Shown: one piece after another, positions 8,300 to 16,841 of the stretch | Layout: each line of letters begins with the position of its first letter | Position numbering within the stretch: the first letter of the stretch is position 1 | Assembly (NCBI GenBank): GCA_051884915.1 | Contig: JBJEWF010000079.1 | Span: 1 to 46,577 of the forward strand | Direction: 5' to 3' | DNA: 46,577 nt | DNA from: RUG572 sp051884915 | Lineage (GTDB): Bacteria > Verrucomicrobiota > Kiritimatiellia > RFP12 > UBA1067 | Made by a program: the position numbers and the translations under genes | Notes under the pieces: model-generated | Seen by the model: only the letters and a program-made list of their open reading frames with translations | Told to the model about the DNA's origin: nothing | Database searches by the model: none

Positions 8300-10534
8300 G
8301 CTGTGGTACTGTTGGCCGCCGTGGCGGGCGGGGTGTTGGGCGCGGAATACCACTGGTATGCGAAGCCGGCGGCGTCCGGAAACGCGGACGGAAGCGATTT
8401 CGCCAATGCCTGCACGCTCAACACCGCAATCGGCAAAATCCCGGCCAAGAACGACAATGCGGACACCTATGTCATCCACATGGGGGCCGGGTCCTATAAC
8501 CGAAGCGGCTGCCATTTCGGCGGCGACCGGTCCGGCACGGTCGTCTTCCGCTCGGACGACGGCTACGGCAACTACGACACGACGAACGTGGTCTGGCATG
8601 GCGGAACGGACAAGGGGCGCACGATCGTCGTGCAGAACAACGCCAACGCGGACACGCTCTACGTCAGCCTTGAGGGCATTACCTTCACGAACAGCGCGCC
8701 GGCCCAACACGCGGGCGGGTTCATCCACAACCAGCTGCCCAGGAGCGACACCCGGGGCTGCACGATCCGGAGCTGCCGGTTCATCGACGGGACGAGCCAG
8801 ACAGGTTGCGGCGGCGCGGTCAAGCTCTACGGCGCGAACGTCTACGACTGCTGGTTCGAGAACTGCACGGCCCCCACGAGCACGGGCGGCGCCATCTCCC
8901 CCGATGGCGGCGTGGCGTCCGTCGTGTCGAACTGCTGGTTCGTGAACTGCTCGGCCGTCAAGGGCGGTGCCGTGTTCATGGACAAGGAAGGGTCGGTTCT
9001 CGTCGACTGCGTGATCTCCAACTGCTTCACGTTCCAGACGGCCAGCGGCGGGGAAGGCAACGGCGGCGGGGGCTACGTCGCCAATGGGCGCGTCGAGCGG
9101 TGCCGGTTCATCGGGAACGCCGGCGTCGCGTACGGCGGCGGTCTCTATCTGTCGAACGCGGAGCTGATCGACAGCGAGATTTGCGGGAACCGGACCACGG
9201 GCGCATACGGCGGCGGGCTGTTTGTCGACAACATGTCCCGGATCCTCAACTCGACGATCAGCGGCAACATGGTCACGAACGCGCTCCATGCGGGCGGAGG
9301 CATCGCCGCGCGGAACGGGGTTCTGATCTCGAACTGCGTGGTGAGCGCGAATTCGGCCTACATCGGCGCCGGCGTCTACGCGTACGACACGAAGGGGGAG
9401 GAGTACAAGGAGGCCGAGGTCGGCGAATTCCCCGAGTACCGCGTGACCGTGCTCGACACGAAGATCTTCGAGAATGTCGCGCGCCTCCCGGTCGACGCGG
9501 AGACGGCCGCCCAGACCTACACCAAAAACGACACCTACTACGGTCGTGGCGGCGGCATCTGGTTCCAGCACTATCTGACCGTCGACGGCTGCGACATCTA
9601 TTCGAACCGGGTCTACAGCTTCAACCGCAAGTACGCGCACGCCGGCGCGGGCATCGGCACCGAGACGCCGAAGCCGTCGTTCAGGATCCTGAATTCGCAG
9701 ATCTATGCCAACCTGTCGTTCCGGTCGAACTATTGGGACTATGCACTCGGCAACCAGGGCGGCGAGACGTATGGCGCCGGCATCTACATCTCATCCGGCG
9801 CCGCGCCGTCCGATGCGTACGAGCCGGTCGTCTCGAACTGCTGCATCCACGGCAACCGCGCGCAGTTCGGAAACGAGATCTACTGCGGATCCGGACATCT
9901 TTCGGTGCGCGACTGCGTTCTCGGCAATCCGGCCGAGACGCGGGCGCTCAGCGCGACGGGGAACAGCGCGCTCTTCCTGGAGAACGCGACGAGCTGCCGG
10001 GTGCGGAACACGCTGTTCGCCGACAGCGCCCAGAGTTCGCACGTCCAGTTGTTCCGCAGCTTCGTGCCCAATGCGGACGGCTCCGCGAACGGAATCGGCG
10101 TGTTCGAGAACTGCACGTTCCTGGGGGCATCCACGGCCGGCATGTCGTATGAGGGCAGTGTGCAGACGGGCACCGGCCTCGCCCGCGGCCTGGTCTGCGT
10201 GAACTGTCTCTTCGAGAACACCTGGAATGCGACCGCCTTCGCCGCCGTCCAGGTCACGAACGTGCAGTTCACGGCCTGTTCGACGAAGGCGACCGTCGAC
10301 CTGAACGCCTATCCCGGATCCACGAAGAACATCCGCACGACCGACTACCGCTTCACCGACGCGGCCCGCTGCGACTACACGCTGCGCGGGTCGTCGCCCT
10401 GCGTGGACAAGGGCGTCGTGCTGGACTGGATGGTTGGCGCGAAGGCCCTCAACGGCGAGAACCGCATCATCGGCCAGCCGGATATCGGCTGCTACGAGTT
10501 CCGTCCGAACGGCACCTTCCTGCTGTTCCGCTGA
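8288..10534 (+). CDS. Secreted Pmp-like right-handed beta-helix protein
   Basis: From ATG 8288 the product is about 748 residues; from the duplicated ATG at 8267 it is seven longer. The signal peptide MKTKAVVLLAAVAGGVLGA is followed by HWYAKPAASGNADGSDF, an opening common in choice-of-anchor Q type beta-helix proteins. The body holds many parallel beta-helix rungs with GGAI/GGGI turns and N-C or SGN motifs (GGAISPDGG, YGGGLYLSNAEL, GGGIAARNG), as in chlamydial polymorphic membrane proteins. Cysteines recur at fixed rung positions (SNCWF, DCVISNC). Near the end DIGCYEF matches the closing strand of that family. It is probably surface-exposed and may act as an adhesin or polysaccharide binder. 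It ends in NGTFLLFR, close to the ends of the two large proteins upstream. Confidence 0.75.
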   Translation: MKTKAVVLLAAVAGGVLGAEYHWYAKPAASGNADGSDFANACTLNTAIGKIPAKNDNADTYVIHMGAGSYNRSGCHFGGDRSGTVVFRSDDGYGNYDTTNVVWHGGTDKGRTIVVQNNANADTLYVSLEGITFTNSAPAQHAGGFIHNQLPRSDTRGCTIRSCRFIDGTSQTGCGGAVKLYGANVYDCWFENCTAPTSTGGAISPDGGVASVVSNCWFVNCSAVKGGAVFMDKEGSVLVDCVISNCFTFQTASGGEGNGGGGYVANGRVERCRFIGNAGVAYGGGLYLSNAELIDSEICGNRTTGAYGGGLFVDNMSRILNSTISGNMVTNALHAGGGIAARNGVLISNCVVSANSAYIGAGVYAYDTKGEEYKEAEVGEFPEYRVTVLDTKIFENVARLPVDAETAAQTYTKNDTYYGRGGGIWFQHYLTVDGCDIYSNRVYSFNRKYAHAGAGIGTETPKPSFRILNSQIYANLSFRSNYWDYALGNQGGETYGAGIYISSGAAPSDAYEPVVSNCCIHGNRAQFGNEIYCGSGHLSVRDCVLGNPAETRALSATGNSALFLENATSCRVRNTLFADSAQSSHVQLFRSFVPNADGSANGIGVFENCTFLGASTAGMSYEGSVQTGTGLARGLVCVNCLFENTWNATAFAAVQVTNVQFTACSTKATVDLNAYPGSTKNIRTTDYRFTDAARCDYTLRGSSPCVDKGVVLDWMVGAKALNGENRIIGQPDIGCYEFRPNGTFLLFR

Positions 10535-10607
10535 GGCGGGCGAGCCGCGCGACCGGTCCACCCATCTCCCTCACGCGCGCCGGCAGTGTGGGATGCCCGA
10601 CATTTTG

Positions 10608-10616
10608 TGGTATACT
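10608..10616 (+). promoter_or_regulatory. Extended -10 promoter of the LUD gene
   Basis: TGG followed by TATACT, 36 bases before the start codon. No -35-like hexamer is seen at 17 bases. The same TGN-TATAMT arrangement recurs before cysK, hisS and the PIN module. Confidence 0.55.
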
Positions 10617-10652
10617 GTATGCACTCTGCAGATTGAACAAGGAGAGTTGAGA

Positions 10653-11225
10653 ATGGCGATGGAACAGATTCGGAAGACGGGTGCGGCGTTGGCGAAGCGC
10701 GGGTTCAACGTGGTGTGCTGCGCGACGCGGGCCGAAGCGGTGGCGCATGTGATGAAACTGGCGGAGAATGCGGCGACGATCGGCCAGGGCGGGAGCATGA
10801 CGCTGAAGGAGCTGGGACTCCCGGATGCGCTGGCGGCCGCGGGCAAGGCGCCCGTGCGCAGGGCGGACGTGGATCTGTTTCTGCTGAGCGCGAATGCGCT
10901 GACGGCGGACGGCCGGATCGTCAACATCGACGGCAACGGCAACCGCGTGGCCGCCTCGATCAACGGGCCGCGGAAGGTCTGCTACGTGATCGGGCGCAAC
11001 AAGATCGTCGAAGGGGGCGTCGACGACGCGATTGCCCGCATCAAGAAGTGTGCCTGCCCGCCGAACTGCCGCCGCCTGGGGAAGAAGACGCCGTGCGCCG
11101 AGACGGGCGTCTGCGGCGACTGCGACTCGCCCGACCGCATCTGCAAGGTGACGGCGGTGTTCGACCGCAAGCCCACGGGCGTGGCCGCCGACGTGGTTCT
11201 GGTAGATGAAGACCTGGGCTACTGA
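10653..11225 (+). CDS. LUD-domain protein (LutC/YkgG-like)
   Basis: A 190-residue cytoplasmic protein with AAGGAG at 10639-10644 before ATG 10653. The LUD fold is indicated by the N-terminal helix with KRGFNVVCCATRAEAV, the GQGGSMTLKELGL loop, the VDLFLLSANALTADGRIVNID strand and GPRKVCYVIGRNKIV. The C-terminal tail CACPPNCRRLGKKTPC...CGDCDSPDRIC has eight cysteines and is typical of the stand-alone LUD subgroup. Family members in lutABC take part in lactate oxidation, but many stand-alone copies have no known role, and no lutA or lutB is nearby. It sits between secreted-protein genes with its own promoter. A deleted copy lies at 8050-8215. Confidence 0.8.
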   Translation: MAMEQIRKTGAALAKRGFNVVCCATRAEAVAHVMKLAENAATIGQGGSMTLKELGLPDALAAAGKAPVRRADVDLFLLSANALTADGRIVNIDGNGNRVAASINGPRKVCYVIGRNKIVEGGVDDAIARIKKCACPPNCRRLGKKTPCAETGVCGDCDSPDRICKVTAVFDRKPTGVAADVVLVDEDLGY

Positions 11226-11230
11226 TTGCG
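11091..11230 (+). repeat. 140-bp LUD 3' end, parent of the copy at 8081
   Basis: Intact version of the repeat described at 8081-8220. It ends five bases after the LUD stop codon. Confidence 0.9.
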
Positions 11231-11233
11231 GAC

Positions 11234-11353
11234 GCCGCGACGGAAGCCGAATGGCAATCCGACTTTGGAAAATCGAATCGACTCCAAAAAAGGAAAAACG
11301 ATGAAAATAAGAATGGCGATGGTGGCGGCGTGGGCCGCGTCGGCGGCCGTGTG
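11234..11353 (+). repeat. 120-bp leader plus signal-peptide cassette, copy 1
   Basis: This stretch (untranslated leader, ribosome site and the first 17 codons) reappears at 14283-14402 with only scattered changes. Both copies encode the identical peptide MKIRMAMVAAWAASAAV, after which the two proteins have nothing in common. Confidence 0.9.
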
Positions 11354-14195
11354 CGCCGCCTTTGCGGCGACGCCGGATAGCTGGGATGCCCGTGACGACG
11401 CGGCGGCGACGGCGACGGACCTCGCGCCGGTCTTTGGCACGGGGACGGACACGCCGGAGGAGCTGGATCCCGACGGCCATGGGTGGCATCGTCTGGGAGA
11501 GACGGACTGGTACGACGTGTTCCGGATTGCGGGACGCAAGGACGTGACCTACGTGCTGCGCGTCACGCGCAGTCCGGACACGGCGGTCGTCAACAATCTG
11601 GCGGCCGAGGTCTTCACCCTGAGCGGTTCGACGGAACGCGCGGTGGCGACGACGGGCGACATCAACGCCGGTTCGGAGACGCCGCTGACCTTCACGGCCG
11701 CGGCGCACGCCGTCTACTACGTCCGCCTCTCCGTGGCCGAGGGGACGGGTCGGGATTGTTCGGACTACAAGGTCCACGCGATGGCCTACTCGGCGACCGG
11801 GGCCGCACTGCGCACGATCACCGTCAACACGCTCGGGACGACGCAGGGCTCGTTCTCGCTGGGCACGGAGACAATCCGGTATCCGGGGGGCGCATCCGTC
11901 CTGGCGGCGGGCACGCAGATCGTCAAGTTCGGCGCCGTGGCGGGCTTGGCGACGCCGGCGGCGCGGACGGTTCCCGTGACGGACGGACAGTCCGTCGACC
12001 GGATCGACGTCTACTATTCCGACACGGCGGACCCGAAGGACGATGACGCGAAGACGGCGACCGCCTGGACGCTCAAGACGGCCGAGACCTCCTTCCGCCG
12101 CACGCTGTGGCCGGGCGACCCTGCCGACCACTTCGCGTTCGCGGGCGCCGACGGTTGCTACTACGACTTCGCGCTGCGCGACGCGACGTGCGACGCGTCC
12201 TTCTCGATCACGAACGCGGAGTTGGGCGTGGTCGTGTCGGGCATGCGGAACATCAGCCGGATCGCGTTCCCCAAGACGAAGTCGAAGTACATCCTCAGGG
12301 TGGTGCGCGGCGCCTCGGACGCGGCGGGCGGCACGTACACGCTCGCGGGGCGCTTCGCGAACGTGGGCGCGGTCAGGTTCGCGCGGACCGCGGTGACGGC
12401 GCGGGAGGACGCGCCCTCGGTATCGCTGACGGTGAACCGCACGGCGAAGGAGGGGATGGTGCGCGTGCGCTACGCCACGGTCGCCGGGACGGCGGAGCCG
12501 GGCGTCGACTACGTGGCGCAGAGCGGCGTCCTCGAGTGGGCGGCGGGGGACAACCGGGCGAAGACGATCACGGTGAAGCTGATCCCCGACCTCGTGGCGA
12601 CCTGGGAGGGGAACAAGACGTTCTCGGTGAGCCTGGAGCCGGCGTTGGGGAGCGAGTACTGGGCGCAGATCCTCGGCGGCGACGCGTGCACGGTGACGCT
12701 GACGGAGGTCTCGCGGGCCGGGACGACGGCAGCGTCGACCTACGCGGCGAAGGCGCCGAAGGCCGCGACGACGAAGACCGAGGTCGGCGCGCTCCGCGGC
12801 GGAACGTTCTACGGCATTGTGCAGGCCGCTGCGGGCGGGCTGACGAACGGTCTGCCCGAACTGGCGTCGGTCACGCTGACCGTGTCCGCCAAGGGCGGCG
12901 TCGACGACAGCTCGAAGGACACGATTTCCGCCAAGGTCCTGCTCGCCGGCAAGACCTACGCCTTCAAGACGGCGAGCAAGGAAGCGGCCTGGAACGAGGA
13001 GGATCCGCAGGCGAATCCGAAGACGAAGACGCTGGTCCTGACGACCAAGGTCGCGAACGTCGCCTATGCGAACACGCTGGAGCTTTCGGTCTTCGACGGT
13101 TCGACGACGGACGCGACGGCGTGGATGGACGCCCTGGCGGAGGTGCGGCTGACGATGAACGTGCCGGACGCGAACAACAAGGGCGTTCAGCGCGACGTCG
13201 TCTACACGGGCCGGCTTTATCGGCAGAATGCGAAGATCCAGGACTACCTGAACGCGGTCACGAACTTCACGGGCTACTACACGGTGGCGCTCGCGCCGGG
13301 CGCGGCGGACGGCGCGCCGGCGGGGAACGGCTACCTGACGCTGACGGTCGACAACAAGGGGACGGCGAAGGTGGCCGGGGCGCTGGCGGACGGCGCGACG
13401 AAGCCGTCGTTCTCGGTGCCGGCGTGCGCGCTCGTGCCGGACGAGGCGAGCGCCTGCGGCTACGCGCTCCGCGTACCCGTCTTCTTCGTCAAGTCCCCGC
13501 AGGTGTTCGGCGGCGAATTGCGCCTGGTGTCCGTGCCGGCCGCGGATCTGCCGAGCGGCGCGGAGTCGCAGGTCGTGGTGGACGCCGCGTCGCCGCTGGT
13601 GTGGAACAACGACAACGCGGCCGCGACCTACGACGGGGCATCCGGCTTCAGTCTCTCGCCCGTGCCGTGCGGCGGATGGTACGATACGGTGTTCAACCTT
13701 CAGACGTACTATCTCGGGTCCGAGCTGTCCGTCGGAACGGTGGGCGTGGCCGAATTCCCCGTCGAGGCGCTGCCCGCCGGCTACCAGTGGGCGACCGCCG
13801 CCGGGCCGGATGGCTTTGCGCTTGCGTTCACGGGCAACACGCTGACCTACGACAAGAAGGTCCTGGTGAAGCAGGACCGCCTGGTCGACCTCGCCGCCAG
13901 CACGAACGTCTGCAACGTGGCGGTGAAGCTCGTGCGGGCGACCGGAATCTATTCGGGCACGTGTTCGCTGTGGAGCGAGAACGAAGCGGGAACGGCGCAG
14001 AAGGAGATCACGGGATTGAAGCACGCGGGCGTGCTGCTTCTCTCGTGCGACGCGCAGGCGCCGCTGCCGTCGGACGTTCTGGGCGCGGGCTTCGTGACGC
14101 AGGCCGTCAAGCTGCCGTCCGTCAACCCCGTGACGGGCCGCACGACGACGCGGGCGTGGACCTTCTCGGCGCCGTTCAACATCTGCTGCGAGTAG
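11301..14195 (+). CDS. Secreted Calx-beta domain protein
   Basis: A 964-residue protein. ATG 11301 follows AAAAAGGAAAAA and opens the signal peptide MKIRMAMVAAWAASAAVCAAFA. Residues about 30-140 look like a prepeptidase C-terminal-like beta-sandwich (WHRLGETDWYDVFRI ... YYVRLSVAEGTG). A Calx-beta domain spans about 355-475 (SLTVNRTAKEGMVRVRYATV, GVDYVAQSGVLEWAAGDN). The C-terminal half holds two related beta-rich segments with G-Y-x-G-x-L-T-V-type strands (GTFYGIVQ..., GYYTVALAPG...). Calx-beta domains in bacteria occur mostly in surface adhesins and often bind calcium. It ends in FNICCE and so lacks the terminal F-R motif of the upstream proteins. No enzymatic motif was seen. Confidence 0.7.
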   Translation: MKIRMAMVAAWAASAAVCAAFAATPDSWDARDDAAATATDLAPVFGTGTDTPEELDPDGHGWHRLGETDWYDVFRIAGRKDVTYVLRVTRSPDTAVVNNLAAEVFTLSGSTERAVATTGDINAGSETPLTFTAAAHAVYYVRLSVAEGTGRDCSDYKVHAMAYSATGAALRTITVNTLGTTQGSFSLGTETIRYPGGASVLAAGTQIVKFGAVAGLATPAARTVPVTDGQSVDRIDVYYSDTADPKDDDAKTATAWTLKTAETSFRRTLWPGDPADHFAFAGADGCYYDFALRDATCDASFSITNAELGVVVSGMRNISRIAFPKTKSKYILRVVRGASDAAGGTYTLAGRFANVGAVRFARTAVTAREDAPSVSLTVNRTAKEGMVRVRYATVAGTAEPGVDYVAQSGVLEWAAGDNRAKTITVKLIPDLVATWEGNKTFSVSLEPALGSEYWAQILGGDACTVTLTEVSRAGTTAASTYAAKAPKAATTKTEVGALRGGTFYGIVQAAAGGLTNGLPELASVTLTVSAKGGVDDSSKDTISAKVLLAGKTYAFKTASKEAAWNEEDPQANPKTKTLVLTTKVANVAYANTLELSVFDGSTTDATAWMDALAEVRLTMNVPDANNKGVQRDVVYTGRLYRQNAKIQDYLNAVTNFTGYYTVALAPGAADGAPAGNGYLTLTVDNKGTAKVAGALADGATKPSFSVPACALVPDEASACGYALRVPVFFVKSPQVFGGELRLVSVPAADLPSGAESQVVVDAASPLVWNNDNAAATYDGASGFSLSPVPCGGWYDTVFNLQTYYLGSELSVGTVGVAEFPVEALPAGYQWATAAGPDGFALAFTGNTLTYDKKVLVKQDRLVDLAASTNVCNVAVKLVRATGIYSGTCSLWSENEAGTAQKEITGLKHAGVLLLSCDAQAPLPSDVLGAGFVTQAVKLPSVNPVTGRTTTRAWTFSAPFNICCE

Positions 14196-14220
14196 CGTAT
14201 CCGGGGATTGCGAGGCCGCG

Positions 14221-14274
14221 ATGAAGAAAATCTTCCTCTCTCTGCCGCCGGTGGCCGAGGCGCTCGGCTACTAG
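14221..14274 (+). other. 17-codon open frame between two secreted-protein genes
   Basis: ATG to TAG encoding MKKIFLSLPPVAEALGY. Its last codons and the following bases align with the LUD gene end (LGY, stop, then the shared leader), so it may be a heavily degraded LUD remnant instead of a real peptide gene. No ribosome site is evident. Confidence 0.3.
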
Positions 14275-14282
14275 GGCCGGGC

Positions 14283-14402
14283 GCCGCAACGGAAGCCGAA
14301 TGGCAATCCGACTTTGGGAAACCGAATCGACTCCAAGAAAAAGGAAAAGATGAAAATACGAATGGCGATGGTGGCGGCGTGGGCCGCGTCGGCGGCCGTG
14401 TG
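14283..14402 (+). repeat. 120-bp leader plus signal-peptide cassette, copy 2
   Basis: Second copy of 11234-11353 at a constant offset of 3049 bases. The homology stops abruptly after the signal-peptide codons. Confidence 0.9.
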
Positions 14403-16587
14403 GGGTGCCGAGCTCAAGACGGTGGGGAATTGGAAGATCTCCTTTGACGAGGGAACGGGCGGACTCGTTTTCGAGAATGCCGCGCGACGGGTGAAGCTGG
14501 CGGGCACGGCGGCGTTCAGCAGCCGCGGCAGCGCCTGGAAGGTCGTGTCCGCCCGCGATGCGGCGCAGGGGCGGCTGGCGCTCGCCAATCCCGGCAACAC
14601 GGTGCTGGGCTACGTGTCCTTCCGCGGCGAAGGCGACCGCGTGACGGTGGAGGTCTTCCACCGGGCCGGCGCGAACTTCTTCCCGGGCCGCCTGACCTAT
14701 GACGCGACGGCCAGCTTCCGGGACGAGTCGTTCCCGTGCCGCACGTTCCCGGCGGCGGGCGAACAGGTCCTCAATTTCGCCGACGGCGCGGGCGATTCGC
14801 CGCTCAACGATTCGATCTTCGCCCGCGAGGAGGATCTGGCGCTGCGCTTCTCGTCGCTCGCGACGCGCGTGACGACGCTGAAGCGGGGCCAGTACGCCGT
14901 CCATCTTGAGGCGGACATCGACGAGCCGGCGCACCAGTCCCTCGTGATCGAGGCCGATGGCGCCTACTTCAAGAACCGCTGGGCGCCGGGCTACCATCCC
15001 ATCGACCGCAAACGCTGCCCGAAGGCGCCGACGGGCTGGATGAGCTGGAACAGCTACTTCGACAAGGCCGGTTCCGCCGAGAATCTGGCCGAGGCGCGCA
15101 TCGGCGCGAAGTACCTTCTGCCGTTCGGCTGCGACATCTGGTCGATCGAGTCCTGGCAGGACAACTCGCTCTGGCTGCCGGTTGCGGGGTTCCACCACCA
15201 CGAGAACCGCTGCTACGCGCGCCAGTTCCCGGAGGGGATGAAGGCGCTGGCGGACGAAATCCGCAAACTCGGCTTCAAGCCCGGCATCTGGATGTCGCTC
15301 TACGGCGAAGGCGACGAGAAGTTCTACCAGGCCCACCGGGACCTCTATCTCCACGACAAGAACGGCAAGCCGATCGACAACTGGGCCGGCCGATACATGC
15401 TGGACACCACGAAGCCCGAGGCGCTGGATCTCATCCGCAGGCTGGCGCGCCAGGCGAGCGAAGAGTGGGGCTACGAGTTCTTCAAGTTCGACGGCATGGC
15501 CAATACGCCCCGCAAGTTCGAGCGCCCCGACATCCGCGCCTGCGCGGCGAATCCCGGCGACACCCGGTGGTTCGACAACTCGGTCAAGGCGCTGCGCGAG
15601 GGCATCGGCGGCGACAAGATCTTCCTCGGCTGCATGGGCGACTTCACGGGCACGGAAGCGCAGTATCTCGACGCCTCCCGCCTGGGGGCGGACGTGGTGG
15701 GCTGCTACCGCGGCGTGGGCGACAACTACAACCCCGGAGGCAACTCCTCCCTGGCGCAGATGCCGGTCAAGTGGCAGAACGTCCTCCACCAGGCCGAATG
15801 CACGTTCACGCAGATCTTCGTGAACAACCTCATGTTCTACACCGATCCGGACACGCTCATGGTGGGCTATGCGCTTGAAACGCACGAGGCCGAGGTGATG
15901 GCGACGATCGTCGGCCTGCCGGGGCAGCTGATGTTCGCCGGCGACAGGCTGGGCACGCTCCGTGCCGAGCGCATGAAGATGATCCAGCAGGTGCTCCCGG
16001 TGGCGGACATCCATCCGCAGAACCTCTATCCCTATGCGGCGTCGGCGATGCTTCCGGTGTGGAATCTGGCGGTCACGCGCCCGTTCGGCAACTGGCGCTG
16101 CGTGGCGCTGTTCAATTTTTCGGATGCGCCGAAGGACTTCGACGTGCCGCTCGCCTCGCTTGGCCTCGATCCGGAGAAGACCTACGTCGCCCATGAATTC
16201 TGGAAGCAGGATTTCGCGGGCGAAATCGGCAAGTCGCTCGTGGCGTCGGAGGTGCCGATGCGCTCGGTCCGGCTCTACGCGATCCGCGAGGCCGCCGATC
16301 ATCCGCAGTTCGTCGGCGACGACCGCCACATCACGCAGGGCGCGGTGGAGCTGAACGATCTCCGGTGGGACGCGAAGGCGGGCGTCTACACGCTGGACGT
16401 CAAGGCGATCGGCGGGTTCCCGTTCGTCTACAAGGTCCGCGTGCCCGCCGGCTACGACTTCGTGTCCGCCACGGCCTCGCGGGGCACGGCCCGCGTGAAG
16501 ACGGCGGCGCCGGGCCTGCTCGCGGTTACGGTTGCCGCCGAGACGTCGGCCGACGTGGCCGTGAAGCTGGCCTTCGCGAAGAAGTGA
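14350..16587 (+). CDS. Secreted alpha-galactosidase-like glycoside hydrolase (clan GH-D)
   Basis: A 745-residue protein with the signal peptide MKIRMAMVAAWAASAAVWG, identical over 17 residues to the preceding gene. An N-terminal beta-sandwich (about 20-215) precedes a TIM barrel (about 216-560) that starts at PTGWMSWNSYF. Barrel motifs include KPGIWMSLYGEGDE, YMLDTTKPEAL and YEFFKFDG, whose Asp (about residue 381) sits where GH27/GH36 enzymes carry the nucleophile. SRLGADVVGCYRG offers Asp 448 as the likely acid/base. A C-terminal beta domain (about 565-745) follows. The family removes alpha-linked galactose or related sugars from oligo- and polysaccharides. The exact substrate cannot be read, and raffinose synthase-like or alpha-N-acetylgalactosaminidase activities are alternatives. 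The signal peptide places it in the envelope or outside the cell. Confidence 0.75.
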   Translation: MKIRMAMVAAWAASAAVWGAELKTVGNWKISFDEGTGGLVFENAARRVKLAGTAAFSSRGSAWKVVSARDAAQGRLALANPGNTVLGYVSFRGEGDRVTVEVFHRAGANFFPGRLTYDATASFRDESFPCRTFPAAGEQVLNFADGAGDSPLNDSIFAREEDLALRFSSLATRVTTLKRGQYAVHLEADIDEPAHQSLVIEADGAYFKNRWAPGYHPIDRKRCPKAPTGWMSWNSYFDKAGSAENLAEARIGAKYLLPFGCDIWSIESWQDNSLWLPVAGFHHHENRCYARQFPEGMKALADEIRKLGFKPGIWMSLYGEGDEKFYQAHRDLYLHDKNGKPIDNWAGRYMLDTTKPEALDLIRRLARQASEEWGYEFFKFDGMANTPRKFERPDIRACAANPGDTRWFDNSVKALREGIGGDKIFLGCMGDFTGTEAQYLDASRLGADVVGCYRGVGDNYNPGGNSSLAQMPVKWQNVLHQAECTFTQIFVNNLMFYTDPDTLMVGYALETHEAEVMATIVGLPGQLMFAGDRLGTLRAERMKMIQQVLPVADIHPQNLYPYAASAMLPVWNLAVTRPFGNWRCVALFNFSDAPKDFDVPLASLGLDPEKTYVAHEFWKQDFAGEIGKSLVASEVPMRSVRLYAIREAADHPQFVGDDRHITQGAVELNDLRWDAKAGVYTLDVKAIGGFPFVYKVRVPAGYDFVSATASRGTARVKTAAPGLLAVTVAAETSADVAVKLAFAKK

Positions 16588-16735
16588 GCGTCCGCCGGCC
16601 GGCGGGTCGGCGAGGAACACGGCGGGACGAGGGGGCCGCGTCGGTTGGGATGCGGTTGTCCTGCCGGCGTCGGCGCCCCTCCCCGCGCCGGCGGGAGCCC
16701 ACGGGCGGGGGCGCGCGTCTTTCCAAGATAGCGTA

Positions 16736-16764
16736 TTGACATTTCCCCGCCAAAACGATAATAT
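16736..16764 (+). promoter_or_regulatory. Promoter of the nusA operon
   Basis: A consensus -35 (TTGACA, 16736-16741) is followed after 17 bases by TAATAT (16759-16764); GATAAT at 16757 gives an alternative with 15 bases. The stretch before it (16588-16735) is GC-rich with a CCGCCGGCCGGCGG palindrome at 16592 but holds no gene. Confidence 0.65.
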
Positions 16765-16778
16765 CTGCTTTCGTTTCA

Positions 16779-16819
16779 CGGTGGTTCAGCGGAGTCACCG
16801 AATGGTTTTGTTGTTTTTT
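16779..16819 (+). promoter_or_regulatory. Terminator-like hairpin in the nusA leader
   Basis: Bases 16779-16800 fold into a 9-bp stem (two G-U pairs) with a four-base AGCG loop. A T-rich tract with runs of four and six T follows at 16805-16819. It lies between the promoter and the nusA ribosome site, where an attenuator would be expected. Confidence 0.4.
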
Positions 16820-16841
16820 GACAAGAGAGGAGCGATTGGAT

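Noticed and set aside
10467..14024. 1185-codon minus-strand open frame opposite LUD and Calx-beta genes
   Set aside because: Shadow frame: low-complexity Arg-rich product with no recognisable fold, while the plus strand carries clear families.
14176..16779. 867-codon minus-strand frame opposite the glycoside hydrolase
   Set aside because: Same GC-driven shadow effect; the plus frame has catalytic motifs and a signal peptide.
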